64,000 bases of DNA from CAMFLJ01 sp965279255. GTDB lineage: Bacteria; Actinomycetota; Acidimicrobiia; Acidimicrobiales; Acidimicrobilacustridaceae. A program made the position numbers and the translations under genes. Of this stretch, positions 1 to 8,430 are shown in pieces. The stretch is taken from assembly GCA_965279255.1 (NCBI GenBank), contig OZ257146.1, positions 1,798,001 through 1,862,000 of the forward strand. The letters are read 5' to 3'. Within the stretch, counting starts at the first letter, position 1; every line of letters begins with the position of its first letter. Under the pieces are notes generated by a model. It saw only the letters and a list, made by a program, of their open reading frames with translations, had not been told where the DNA came from and did not search any database.

Positions 1-213
1 GCGTTCGGCCACGTCGACCTGAACTGGGAGGACCACGTCGTCATCGACGAGCGGTTCTTCCGCCCCGCCGAGGTCGACCTGCTGGTCGGCGACCCCGCCC
101 AGGCCCGTGAGGTCCTCGGATGGGCGCCCCGCACCGCCTTCCCCGAGCTGGTCCGCATGATGGTCGAGGCCGACGTCGAGCTCGTCGCCCGCCAGCAGCG
201 CAACCTGACCTAG
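1..213 (+). CDS. gmd: GDP-mannose 4,6-dehydratase, C-terminal fragment
   Basis: Only the last 70 codons are in the window; the gene starts upstream. The readable tail contains the phrase RFFRPAEVDLLVGDP followed by an ExLGW-like segment (EVLGWAP) and an ELVRMMVEAD end, the usual C-terminus of GDP-mannose 4,6-dehydratase. That enzyme is an NADP-dependent short-chain dehydrogenase making GDP-4-keto-6-deoxymannose. It is the substrate for the GDP-fucose synthase encoded at 7412-8389, so the two probably form one GDP-fucose route. The TAG stop overlaps the GTG start of cofD by one base, suggesting co-transcription. The catalytic part cannot be inspected here. Confidence 0.85.
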   Translation, partial: AFGHVDLNWEDHVVIDERFFRPAEVDLLVGDPAQAREVLGWAPRTAFPELVRMMVEADVELVARQQRNLT

Positions 214-1199
214 TGATCGTCACCCTCGCCGGCGGGGTCGGAGCGGCCCGGATGCTGGCCGGTCTCGTGCAGGTCGTCGACCCCGCCGACCTCACGGCGG
301 TGGTCAACGTCGGCGACGACCTCGTGCTGCACGGGCTGCACATCTCCCCCGACCTCGACACGGTCACCTACACCCTCGCCGGCGCCATCAACACCGAGAC
401 CGGGTGGGGGCTCACCGGCGAGACCTGGCAGGCCCGGGCGATGCTCGAGCGCTACGGCGGGGTGAGCTGGTTCGGCCTCGGCGACCGTGACCTCGGCACC
501 CACCTGTACCGCACCCAGCGCCTGGCCGAGGGCGCCGACCTCGCCACCGTCACCGCCGAGATCGCGGCGGCCTGGGACCTCGGGCTGCAGCTCGTGCCGG
601 TCACCTGCGACCCCCTGCGCACGATGGTCACCCTCGCCGCCGACGACGAGGCCGGCCCCGACTCCCCCGGCCTGACCGCCGGCACGGAGATCGGGTTCCA
701 GGAGTACTTCGTTCAGCGTCACCACTCCGTTCCCGTGTCGGCGGTGCGCATCGCCGGCGCCGAGGCCGCCCGACCCACCCCCGGAGTGCTCGACGCCCTC
801 GCCACGGCCGAGGCGATCGTGGTGGCCCCCTCCAACCCGATCGTCTCGATCGGGCCGGTGCTCGCCGTGCCCGGCGTTCACGACGCAGTGGCCGCCCGCC
901 GCGACCAGGTCGTCGCCGTGTCGCCGATCGTCGCCGGCGCCGCCCTGAAGGGCCCCGCTGACCGCATGCTCGTCGAGCTGGGCCACGAGGCCAGCGTCGT
1001 CGGCGTCGCCCGCCTCTACGCCCCCTTCGCCGGCACCCTCGTCATCGACGAGGCGGATGCCGACCGGGTGGCCGAGGTCGAGGCCGAGGGCATCCGCTGC
1101 GTCGTCACCCCCACCGTCATGCGCACCCCCGACACCGCCGCCGCCCTCGCCCGCACCACCCTCGCCGCGGTCGGCGTCACCACGAAGGACACCCCATGA
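213..1199 (+). CDS. cofD: 2-phospho-L-lactate transferase (F420 biosynthesis)
   Basis: CofD (FbiA) joins the activated lactyl- or enolpyruvyl-phosphate guanosine nucleotide to the deazaflavin Fo, giving F420-0 or its dehydro form. The 328-residue product opens with VTLAGGVGAARML, then NVGDD around residue 35, HGLHISPDLDTV, and a GWGL segment, all typical of the family. The GTG at 213 is chosen because it puts the glycine-rich loop at the N-terminus; the longer ORF from 120 adds a basic, unrelated extension and overlaps the upstream gene. The stop overlaps cofE by ATGA, so the two F420 genes are one transcriptional unit. No cofC/fbiD or Fo synthase is present in the window. Confidence 0.93.
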   Translation: MIVTLAGGVGAARMLAGLVQVVDPADLTAVVNVGDDLVLHGLHISPDLDTVTYTLAGAINTETGWGLTGETWQARAMLERYGGVSWFGLGDRDLGTHLYRTQRLAEGADLATVTAEIAAAWDLGLQLVPVTCDPLRTMVTLAADDEAGPDSPGLTAGTEIGFQEYFVQRHHSVPVSAVRIAGAEAARPTPGVLDALATAEAIVVAPSNPIVSIGPVLAVPGVHDAVAARRDQVVAVSPIVAGAALKGPADRMLVELGHEASVVGVARLYAPFAGTLVIDEADADRVAEVEAEGIRCVVTPTVMRTPDTAAALARTTLAAVGVTTKDTP

Positions 1200-1912
1200 G
1201 CCGGCTCACCGTCTTCGGCCTCGACGGCATCCCCGAGATCACGGTCGGCGCCGACCTGGCCGGGCTCATCGCCGAGGCCGCCCTGCTCGGCAGGGACACC
1301 GAGCTCGCCGACGGCGACGTCGTGGTCGTCACCCAGAAGATCGTGTCCAAGGCCGAGGACCGCCTGGTGCCCGTCGATCCCGACGACCCGCTCTCCCACA
1401 AGCCGCTCGTCGAGCAGGAGTCCGTGCGCATCCTGCGCCGCCGCGGCGACCTCATCATCAGCGAGACGGCCCACGGATTCGTCTGCGCCAACGCCGGCAT
1501 CGACCTCTCGAACGTCGAGCGGGGCTACGCCGCCCTCCTCCCCGTCGACTCCGACCGCTCGGCCCGCCGCATCCGCGACGGCCTGCGCCACCGGGCGGGT
1601 GTCGAGGTCGGCGTGATCGTCTCCGACACCTTCGGGCGCACGTGGAGGCGTGGGGTCACCGACGTGGCCATCGGCTGTGCCGGCATCGCCGGGGTGGTCG
1701 ACCTGCGGGGAACCCCCGACGCCCTCGGCCGGGAGATGCAGGTCACCGAGGTGGCCGTCGTCGACGAGATCGCCGCCGCCGCCGAGCTGGTGATGGGCAA
1801 GTCGACCGGCATCCCCGTGGCCGTCGTGCGGGGCGTCGACCCCACCTGGCTGCGCGACGGCAGCGTGCACGACGAGATCGTGCGCAGCCCCCGCGAGGAC
1901 CTCTTCCGCTAG
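1196..1912 (+). CDS. cofE: Coenzyme F420-0:L-glutamate ligase
   Basis: CofE adds gamma-linked glutamates to F420-0 using GTP. The 238-residue protein has DVVVVTQKIVSKAE near residue 41, a conserved HGFVCANAGID stretch around residue 90, and SDTFGRTWRRGVTDVAIGCAGI around residue 145, all signatures of this family. It has only the ligase domain; the C-terminal nitroreductase/FMN domain of mycobacterial FbiB is absent, so reduction of dehydro-F420-0 must be done elsewhere if it occurs. It starts inside the cofD stop (ATGA). It converges on the minus-strand nucleotidyltransferase gene 66 bp downstream. Confidence 0.93.
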   Translation: MSRLTVFGLDGIPEITVGADLAGLIAEAALLGRDTELADGDVVVVTQKIVSKAEDRLVPVDPDDPLSHKPLVEQESVRILRRRGDLIISETAHGFVCANAGIDLSNVERGYAALLPVDSDRSARRIRDGLRHRAGVEVGVIVSDTFGRTWRRGVTDVAIGCAGIAGVVDLRGTPDALGREMQVTEVAVVDEIAAAAELVMGKSTGIPVAVVRGVDPTWLRDGSVHDEIVRSPREDLFR

Positions 1913-1927
1913 CCCTCACCCCGAAGC

Positions 1928-1966
1928 TGGCTCACCTGATCCCGGATTCCGGCACGTGGCGAGCCA
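1928..1966. terminator. Possible bidirectional terminator between convergent genes
   Basis: Between the cofE stop and the stop of the facing nucleotidyltransferase gene there are outer arms TGGCTC and GAGCCA enclosing an inner CCGGATTCCGG palindrome. The position suits a shared terminator, but there is no T-run and the pairing is interrupted. Confidence 0.3.
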
Positions 1967-1978
1967 CCTGAGGGAAGG

Positions 1979-2983
1979 TCAGCCCTCTTCGGGGAGGCGG
2001 GCGCCGTCGAGGTGGGCGGCGGCCCGGACCTCGTAGCGGTCGCCGATGACGGTCATGCCCGAGAGCACGGCGCCCTCGCCGACGCGGGCGCCGGCACCGA
2101 TGACGGAGCCGTCGACCAGGACCCGGGGGTCGAGGCGGGCACCGGGCAGGATCACCGAGTCGCGGATGATGGCGTGCTCGCCGATCTTCACGCCGGCCAT
2201 CACGACCGAGTGGTCGACCACGGCGGTGGCGTGGATGTCGGCGCCGGGGTGCACCGCCGGCTCTGCCGGGCCCCGCACACCGTCGATGATGTCGAGCTGG
2301 ACCTCGACGTAGGTGTTCGGGGTGCCGGCGTCGACCCAGTAGGTGTCGCTGTGGAGGGCGTACAGGGTGCCGTCCGCGACCATCTCCGGAAAGGTCTCGC
2401 GCTCGATGGAGACCTTGCGGCCGCCAGGGATGCGCTTGAGCACGGACGGCTCGAGCACGTAGGTGCCGGCGTTGATCCAGTTGGTCGGGGCGGTGCCGGG
2501 GGCGGGCTTCTCGACGAAGGCGGTGACCCGGCCCTCGTCGTCGATGGGCACGACGCCGTAGCGGGACGGATCGTCGACCGGGGTGAGGGCGATGGTGCCC
2601 TCGGCGCCGCGCTCGCGGTGGAAGTCCCAGAGCTCGGAGACGTCGAGGTCGGTGAGCACGTCGCCGTTGACCACGATGAAGGTGTCGTCGATGCCGGCCG
2701 AGGCGGCGGCGAAGCCGACGGCGCCGGCCGTGTCGAGGGGTTCGGGCTCGACCGCGTAGTGGAGGCTGACGCCCGCGCACTGGCCGTCGGGGTAGGCGTC
2801 CATGAAGGCGTCGGGCCGGTAGCCCAGCGACAGCACGGCGTCGGTGACGCCGTGGTGACCCAGGGCGCCGACGACCCGCTCGATCATGGGCCGGTCGACG
2901 ATCGGGAGCATCTGCTTGGGAGTCGTCCAGGTCAGCGGACGGAGTCGGGTCCCGAACCCGCCGACCAGGACCACCGCCTTCAC
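1979..2983 (-). CDS. NDP-sugar pyrophosphorylase, probably mannose-1-phosphate guanylyltransferase
   Basis: A 334-residue nucleotidyltransferase making an activated sugar from a sugar-1-phosphate and an NTP. The N-terminus carries the signature GGFGTRLRPLTWTTPKQMLPI, followed by NGDVL around residue 107, FVEKP, and INAGTYVL. The last 90 residues have the irregular hexapeptide pattern of a left-handed beta-helix. The architecture resembles actinobacterial GDP-mannose pyrophosphorylases. The presence of GDP-mannose dehydratase and GDP-fucose synthase in the window supports GDP-mannose as product, but a glucose-1-phosphate specificity cannot be ruled out by eye. Its ATG overlaps the end of the upstream membrane protein gene by four bases. 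Confidence 0.8.
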   Translation of the reverse strand: MKAVVLVGGFGTRLRPLTWTTPKQMLPIVDRPMIERVVGALGHHGVTDAVLSLGYRPDAFMDAYPDGQCAGVSLHYAVEPEPLDTAGAVGFAAASAGIDDTFIVVNGDVLTDLDVSELWDFHRERGAEGTIALTPVDDPSRYGVVPIDDEGRVTAFVEKPAPGTAPTNWINAGTYVLEPSVLKRIPGGRKVSIERETFPEMVADGTLYALHSDTYWVDAGTPNTYVEVQLDIIDGVRGPAEPAVHPGADIHATAVVDHSVVMAGVKIGEHAIIRDSVILPGARLDPRVLVDGSVIGAGARVGEGAVLSGMTVIGDRYEVRAAAHLDGARLPEEG

Positions 2984-3705
2984 TGGGCGCCCACCGCCGT
3001 CGTGGTGGTGGAGGCCGCGGTGGTGTCAGTGGACCCGGTGGCCACCGTGGTGGTGGACGTGGCGCCAGCGACGTCGGTGAGCTGGTCGAGCTCGGGCACG
3101 CTCGGGGGCCGGGGCACCTCGGTGCCGGCCGGGACCACGGCCAGCGTGATCGCCAGGCGGTCCTGGCTGAACCGGAACTTGGCGATGTCGGCGCCCGTGT
3201 AGATCTGCGGCTGGGCCGAGGTGTCGTCGGCCGGCCACACGTAGAGCGACACGGTGGCGGGCTGGCCGCTGCAGTCGTAGCCGTCGGCGTAGGTGGTGCC
3301 GTTCACGGTGAACCCGCTGCCGGAGAACGTGAGGCCGGTGGTCTGGCCCCACTTCTCGAGGGTGGCGTTGTTGCCGGCGGCACCGCTGTTGAACGGGTGC
3401 ACGTGGGCGACACCGTCGCCGTGGGTGTGCAGGCCGGTGGTGTCGCTCACGACATCGGTGAGGTTCGGCAGGAAGGCGTCGCAGACGTAGATGCCGTACG
3501 CGGCGTGCCAGTGCTCGCCGACCGTGGGGCTGACCGCGGCCGCCGTCTGGTTGTCGTTGCGGGCGAAGAGCACCGCCAGGACGCCGACGACCACGATCAC
3601 GGCGATGCCGATCGGGTAGCCGAGCTGCCGCTTCGGGCCCTTGGTCGTCTTGCCGCCGGCCCGTGCCGCGCGGGCGACCTTCTTGGAGGAGCTTGCCTTG
3701 CCCAT
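2980..3705 (-). CDS. Single-pass membrane protein with histidine-rich extracytoplasmic domain
   Basis: I do not recognise a named family. The 241-residue product has a Lys/Arg-rich cytoplasmic start, one transmembrane helix around residues 29-48 (IGIAVIVVVGVLAVLF), and a predicted outside domain. That domain contains GEHWHAAYGIYVC near residue 63 and then GLHTHGDGVAHVHPF near residue 90; the clustered His and single Cys residues could bind a metal. Another Cys lies in DGYDCSG. The C-terminal 30 residues are a Thr/Ala-rich tail. It is between a glycosyltransferase gene and the pyrophosphorylase gene, overlapping the latter, so it may be part of the same unit, but a role in glycan synthesis is not shown. 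Confidence 0.75.
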   Translation of the reverse strand: MGKASSSKKVARAARAGGKTTKGPKRQLGYPIGIAVIVVVGVLAVLFARNDNQTAAAVSPTVGEHWHAAYGIYVCDAFLPNLTDVVSDTTGLHTHGDGVAHVHPFNSGAAGNNATLEKWGQTTGLTFSGSGFTVNGTTYADGYDCSGQPATVSLYVWPADDTSAQPQIYTGADIAKFRFSQDRLAITLAVVPAGTEVPRPPSVPELDQLTDVAGATSTTTVATGSTDTTAASTTTTAVGAQ

Positions 3706-3783
3706 AGGGCGGAGAGGCTAGCGGCCTGCGGGGGGTGTCCCGGCGCGACGGGTGCTGCAGGTGACGGGGAGGTGAACGGGCGC

Positions 3784-5052
3784 TCAGGCCCGCCCGCGGC
3801 GCGCGACCAGCTCGGCGAACAGGTCCTCGTAGGCGGCCGCCACCGCGGCCGGCGACGCCCAGCCCTCCACGAACTGACGACCCGAGGCGCCCATCTGGGC
3901 GGCGGCCTGGGGCTCGTCGAGGAGCCGGCCGACCGCAGCGGTGAAGGCCGCGGGGTCGTCGGGCGGCACCGAGATGCCGGCTCCGGCCCGCTCGACCGTG
4001 CGGGCGACCTCGGTGCCCTCGTCGACGCTGGCCACGATGGGCCGGGCCGCGGCGAGGATCGAATAGAGCTTCGAGGGCACGCTCGACCACGCCAGGCCCG
4101 CCCGCAGCGGCACGACGTGGACGTCGGCGGCGGCCAGCACCTCCGGGAGGCGCTCGGCGGGCTGCATGTCGACGAAGCGCACGTTCGGGAGGTCGGCGGC
4201 GGCGGCCTCGAGCTCGGGGCGGGCCGCCCCTCCCCCGTTGATCACGAACACGACCTCGGGCCGCGAGACGGCGAACGAGCGGGCGGCGAGCAGCACGAGG
4301 TCGAGCGACTGGGAGAAGCCCACGTTGCCGGCGTACATCACGACCTTGCGGCCCGTGAGGCCGTAGTCGGCCCGGTAGGAGTTCTCGCGGTCGTCGGGCC
4401 GGATGCGGTCGGTGTCGACGAAGTTCGGGATGACCCTGACCTTGGCGGCCTCGCGGTCGGCCCGCTCGGCGTCGAGGCCCGAGGTGAGCTTGGTGCGGAC
4501 GTTGTCGGCAAGGTCGTCGGAGAGCACGGTGACGGCGTCGGAGAGCCGGTAGGAGGTGCGCTCGAGCCAGCTGGCTGCGGCGATCACCCGACGGCCCTTC
4601 AGCAGGCCGAGCTCGACGGCGACGTCGGGGAAGACGTCCTGGATGTTGAACACCAACGGCACCCGTCGGGCGGTGGCGACCGCACGGCCGGCGGGGCCCA
4701 GGGTGAGCGGCGGCGACATGGCGAGCACGGCGTCGGGCTTCAGGGTCGACACGGCGCCCACCGCCGAGGCGAGGGCGGTGAAGCCGCCGAAGGCCAGCGC
4801 CCGGGCCGGGATGTTGCGCTTGTCGGTGGGGAACGGGTGCACCCGGCTGATGCGGCCCCATTCGGTGACCTCGCCCCGCACGAGCTGGCCGTCCCAGCCC
4901 GGCTCGAGGGCATGGCGCTGGTACCAGGGCAGCGCGGTGACCACGTGGAGGCGGTGCCCGCGCTCGACGAGCTCCATCGCGATCCGGGTCATGACGTCGC
5001 CGGTGGGGGCCACGTCGGGCGCGAAGTGAGGGCACAGGACGACGAGGTTCAC
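3784..5052 (-). CDS. Glycosyltransferase family 4 (WbuB-like)
   Basis: A 422-residue retaining GT-B glycosyltransferase. The N-terminal domain starts MNLVVLCPHFAPDVAPTGDV, has HVVTALPWYQRHALEPGW near residue 37 and FNIQDVFPD around residue 135, a combination typical of WbuB/WcaI-like fucosamine or rhamnose transferases. The C-terminal nucleotide-sugar domain has RVIPNFVDTDRI and the SVPSKLYSILAAARPIVAS segment. It overlaps the next upstream GT gene by four bases, in a run of three consecutive GT4 genes. Donor and acceptor cannot be assigned from sequence; GDP- or UDP-sugars made by neighbouring genes are candidates. Confidence 0.87.
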   Translation of the reverse strand: MNLVVLCPHFAPDVAPTGDVMTRIAMELVERGHRLHVVTALPWYQRHALEPGWDGQLVRGEVTEWGRISRVHPFPTDKRNIPARALAFGGFTALASAVGAVSTLKPDAVLAMSPPLTLGPAGRAVATARRVPLVFNIQDVFPDVAVELGLLKGRRVIAAASWLERTSYRLSDAVTVLSDDLADNVRTKLTSGLDAERADREAAKVRVIPNFVDTDRIRPDDRENSYRADYGLTGRKVVMYAGNVGFSQSLDLVLLAARSFAVSRPEVVFVINGGGAARPELEAAAADLPNVRFVDMQPAERLPEVLAAADVHVVPLRAGLAWSSVPSKLYSILAAARPIVASVDEGTEVARTVERAGAGISVPPDDPAAFTAAVGRLLDEPQAAAQMGASGRQFVEGWASPAAVAAAYEDLFAELVARRGRA

Positions 5053-6239
5053 CCGATCTCCTCACTGGGCTCGTGGACGGGACGCCGTGCCGTCTCCCGG
5101 TAGACGGCGGCGAGGGCCTCGGCGGCGTCGGGCCAGCGGAAGTGGCGGGCCCGCTCGACACCGAGACGGGAGAGCACGGTACGCCGTTCGGGCTGGTCGA
5201 GCAGATCGACGAGAGCGTCGGCCCAGGCGTGGGCGTCGAGGGGGTCGACCAGCACGGCGGCATCGCCGGCGACTCCGGGCAGCCCACCGGCGTCGCTCGC
5301 GACCACCGGGCAGCCCCGGACCATGGCCTCCAGCACCGGCAGCCCGAAGCCCTCGTAGCGGGAGGGGAACGCCATCACCGTGGCCCGGCGGTAGAGCACC
5401 TCGAGCTCGGCCTCGGGGATGCGACCGGTGCGCTCGACCCGGTCGGCGAGCCCGTAGGCGTGGATCGCCGCCCGCACGACCGGCTCGTAGGAGCCCTCCC
5501 CGCCGGTGAGCACGAGCTTCACGTCGGGGTGGTCGGCCGCGAGGCGGGCGAAGGCGGCGACGAGGGTCTCGTGGTTCTTGTGGGCGTAGGTGATCGCCGG
5601 GTAGAGCACGAAGGGCCGCCCCATCAGGCGGTGCCGCTCGAGCACGGCCTCCTGCACCAGCGGGTCGGGGCCGGGACCGGGGTCGTCGACGCCGCAGGGC
5701 ACGAGGCGCACCCGGGTGGGATCGACCCCGGCGACCGCCACGGCGTCGCCCGCGGTGAAGTCGGTGAGGCACACGACGGCCGCCGCCGCCCGCAGCGACC
5801 GGGGCGCGACGAGGCGGATGTAGGTGCGCTTGACCAGCCCGAATCGCTCGGGATGGGTGATGGGTTGCAGGTCGTGGAGGGTCACGACGCCGGCACCGGT
5901 GCGGACCGCCGGCATGGTGCCGCCCGCGTGGTGGACGACCTCGACGTGGTCGCGGCGGGTGCGGGCGGCGAGCCAGCTCGACTCGGCCGCCACGCGGCGG
6001 AGCCGTGAGGTGCCCGCCACCGGCGCTACCACGGTGCGGAACCGGTCGGCGAGGGCCGCGTGGGCGGTGCCGAAGCGGCCGTTGACGTAGAGGGTGACGT
6101 CGAGGTCGTCGAGGTCGAGGTCGGCGAGGGCCCCGAGCAGGCGCACGGTGTACTCCTCGCTGCCACCGACCTCACCCGGCACCAGCCAGAGGAGGTTCAC
6201 GCCGACCCGCACGGGCCCGTCGGCCACGGCGCCGCTCAC
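5049..6239 (-). CDS. Glycosyltransferase family 4
   Basis: A 396-residue GT-B enzyme. It begins VRVGVNLLWLVPGEVGGSEEY about ten residues in, has VTLHDLQPITHPE around residue 140, and carries the family EX7E motif in the phrase YEGFGLPVLEAM, then GCPVVASDAGGLPGVAGDAA. The GTG at 6239 is preferred to the longer ORF because it overlaps the preceding gene as GTGA and removes a basic nonsense-like extension. The organisation resembles mannosyl- or rhamnosyltransferases of surface glycan loci; the sugar is not determinable. Confidence 0.88.
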   Translation of the reverse strand: MSGAVADGPVRVGVNLLWLVPGEVGGSEEYTVRLLGALADLDLDDLDVTLYVNGRFGTAHAALADRFRTVVAPVAGTSRLRRVAAESSWLAARTRRDHVEVVHHAGGTMPAVRTGAGVVTLHDLQPITHPERFGLVKRTYIRLVAPRSLRAAAAVVCLTDFTAGDAVAVAGVDPTRVRLVPCGVDDPGPGPDPLVQEAVLERHRLMGRPFVLYPAITYAHKNHETLVAAFARLAADHPDVKLVLTGGEGSYEPVVRAAIHAYGLADRVERTGRIPEAELEVLYRRATVMAFPSRYEGFGLPVLEAMVRGCPVVASDAGGLPGVAGDAAVLVDPLDAHAWADALVDLLDQPERRTVLSRLGVERARHFRWPDAAEALAAVYRETARRPVHEPSEEIG

Positions 6240-7342
6240 GCCGCCGCCTCGGTGAGCACGCCCTCGAGGGCGGTGGCGGTGTGCGCCCACGAGAACCGGT
6301 CGGTCGCCCGCTCCCGGCCGGCGGCACCGAGCCGCTCACGCTCGGGGGCGTCGTCGAGGAGCAGGGCCAGGGCCTCGGTGAGGCCGTCGACGTCGAGCGG
6401 CTCGACCAGCACCCCGGCATCGCCGGCGACCTCGGCGGTGGCGGTGCCGCGCGAGGTCACGACCGCCGTGCCCTGGGCCATGGCCTCGAGCACCGGGAGG
6501 CCGAAGCCCTCCTCCAGGCTCGGGAAGCAGAACACGTCGGCGCCGGCGTAGAGCGCCCGCAGGTCGTCGGGATCGACGAACCCGACCGAGTGCACCCGAG
6601 CGCCGAGGCGCGCCAGCTGCGCGCCGAGGTCCTCGTTCCAGCCCTGGGGCCCGGCGAGGACCAGGTCGACGTCGGGGCGGGCGAGGCGCTCGAAGGCGGT
6701 GAGGAGGGTCGGGAGGTTCTTGCGGGGCTCGATGGTGCCGGTCCAGAGCACGTAGCGACCGCGGATGCCGAAGCGGGTCCGCACGCCGGCGACGGCCGAC
6801 GCGTCGGCCGGGCGAGGGTCGACCCCCCACGGCACGAGGCGCAGCCGGGCCTGGTCGAAGCCGTTGCGGGCGCAGTCGTCGAGGGTGGCCTGCGAGGGGC
6901 ACATCACGAGGGTGGCGTCGCGGCGGGTGAGCTCGAGGGCCCGGCGGAAGAAGCTCACCCCTCGCCGGGTGAACTGCTCGGGGGTGCGGAGGAACGCCAG
7001 GTCGTGGACGGTGACCACGAGGGGCGCCGACGGCGGGGGCACCGCCATGCCGGTGGCGTGGATGACGTCGACCGGACCGGTGGCCCGCTCGACCGCCGGC
7101 CACCGCAACCAGTGCCACGACTCGTAGAGGGCGAGCCGGGGCAGCGGCAGGGCCTCGACGGGGATCTCGGGGGCCCACGCAGCAGGGGGCGGGGCGCTGT
7201 GGCGGGCGCTGACGCCGACCAGGTCGAGGTCGGAGTGGGCGACGAGGGCCCGGACCGATTCGAGGGCGGCACGCGCCGTGCCACCGGGCACGGTGTGCCA
7301 GCACTGCTCGAGGGTGACGGCCACCCGCAGAGGTCGATCCAT
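6236..7342 (-). CDS. Glycosyltransferase family 4
   Basis: A 368-residue GT4 enzyme, first of the three tandem GT4 genes read on the minus strand. It starts MDRPLRVAVTLEQCW, contains VTVHDLAFLRTPEQF around residue 104, and has WTGTIEPRKNLPTLLTAFERL near residue 195, then the EX7E motif in LEEGFGLPVLEAM. The ATG at 7342 is selected because the upstream 339 codons of the open frame are the shadow of the GDP-fucose synthase gene on the other strand. The 69-bp gap to that divergently transcribed gene must hold both promoters. Confidence 0.88.
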   Translation of the reverse strand: MDRPLRVAVTLEQCWHTVPGGTARAALESVRALVAHSDLDLVGVSARHSAPPPAAWAPEIPVEALPLPRLALYESWHWLRWPAVERATGPVDVIHATGMAVPPPSAPLVVTVHDLAFLRTPEQFTRRGVSFFRRALELTRRDATLVMCPSQATLDDCARNGFDQARLRLVPWGVDPRPADASAVAGVRTRFGIRGRYVLWTGTIEPRKNLPTLLTAFERLARPDVDLVLAGPQGWNEDLGAQLARLGARVHSVGFVDPDDLRALYAGADVFCFPSLEEGFGLPVLEAMAQGTAVVTSRGTATAEVAGDAGVLVEPLDVDGLTEALALLLDDAPERERLGAAGRERATDRFSWAHTATALEGVLTEAAA

Positions 7343-7411
7343 GGGTGCAGGAGTCTCCCACGACCGCCGGGGCTGCCAGGGCAGCACCCCACCCCTCGGT
7401 AGGATGGCCGG

Positions 7412-8389
7412 ATGAGTGGAGAGCCCGACCTCGAGTTCTGGCGCACCCGACGGGTGCTGGTGACGGGGGGCAACGGCTTCCTCGGTCAGGCCGTGCTCGA
7501 CCGGCTCTCGTCCCGGCAGCCCGGGTCGGTGATGGCGCCCACGAGCGCCGACTACGACCTGCGCGACCGCTCGGCCGTCACCTCCATGTTCGCCGACGTG
7601 GAGCCCGACCTCGTGATCCACCTGGCGGCCCGGGTGGGCGGCATCGGGGCCAACATGGCCCGCCCCGCCGACCTCTACCTCGACAACCTCCTGATGGGCA
7701 CCTACGTCCTCGACGAGGCCCGCCTCCGGGGGACGCCGAAGACCGTCATGGTGGGCACGATCTGCTCGTACCCGAAGTTCACGCCGGTGCCCTTCCACGA
7801 GGACTCCCTCTGGCAGGGCTACCCGGAGGAGACCAACGCGCCCTACGGCATCGCCAAGCTGGCCCAGCTCGTGCAGCTCCAGGCCAACCGGGCCCAGTAC
7901 GGCCAGAGCGCGGTCTACCTCATGCCCACGAACCTGTACGGCCCCCGCGACAAGTTCCACCCGGCGGTGTCCCACGTCATCCCGGCCCTCATCAAGAAGG
8001 CCGTCGACGCCAAGGAGAGCGGCGCCGACCACATGGAGGTGTGGGGCACGGGCAGCGCCAGCCGCGAGTTCCTGTTCGTCGACGACGCCGCCGAGGGCAT
8101 CGTGCTGGCGGCCGAGCGCTACGACGACGGCGAGCCGGTCAACCTCGGCGCCGACCGCGAGCTCCCGATCCGCGACCTCGTCGAGATCATCGTGAAGCTC
8201 GTCGGCTTCGAGGGCGAGGTCCGCTGGGACACCTCCAAGCCCGACGGCCAGCCCCGGCGCGGCGTCGACGCCAGCCGGGCGCGCGAGTCGTTCGGCTTCG
8301 TGGCCGGCACCCCGTTCGACGAGGGCCTGCGGCTCACCCTCGACTGGTACCTCTCGCACCGCGACGAGGCCGAGGCCCGGCCCGTCTGA
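7412..8389 (+). CDS. fcl: GDP-L-fucose synthase
   Basis: A 325-residue extended short-chain dehydrogenase that epimerises and reduces GDP-4-keto-6-deoxymannose to GDP-L-fucose with NADPH. Visible motifs are VTGGNGFLGQAV (Rossmann loop, residue 16), AARVGGIGANM (family signature, around residue 73), SICSYP-like TICSYPKF, and the catalytic YGIAK at about residue 148. The last domain contains REFLFVDDAA. It works downstream of the GDP-mannose dehydratase whose end is at the window start. It is the only plus-strand gene in an otherwise minus-strand glycan cluster and converges on the UDP-xylose synthase gene. Confidence 0.92.
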   Translation: MSGEPDLEFWRTRRVLVTGGNGFLGQAVLDRLSSRQPGSVMAPTSADYDLRDRSAVTSMFADVEPDLVIHLAARVGGIGANMARPADLYLDNLLMGTYVLDEARLRGTPKTVMVGTICSYPKFTPVPFHEDSLWQGYPEETNAPYGIAKLAQLVQLQANRAQYGQSAVYLMPTNLYGPRDKFHPAVSHVIPALIKKAVDAKESGADHMEVWGTGSASREFLFVDDAAEGIVLAAERYDDGEPVNLGADRELPIRDLVEIIVKLVGFEGEVRWDTSKPDGQPRRGVDASRARESFGFVAGTPFDEGLRLTLDWYLSHRDEAEARPV

Positions 8390-8397
8390 ACCGGAGG

Positions 8398-8415
8398 CCG
8401 GGCGTCGGAGCCCGG
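8398..8415. terminator. Small hairpin between convergent fcl and uxs genes
   Basis: CCGGGC and GCCCGG arms around a 6-base loop lie in the 41-bp gap between two facing stop codons. The stem is short and lacks a T-run, so terminator function is only suggested by position. Confidence 0.35.
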
Positions 8416-8430
8416 ACGTAGGTCGGTGGG

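Noticed and set aside
210..986. Long minus-strand frame opposite cofD (and similar frames opposite most genes)
   Set aside because: Gly/Val/Asp/His- or Arg/Pro-rich composition typical of the antisense of high-GC genes; the opposite strand has a clearly conserved protein.
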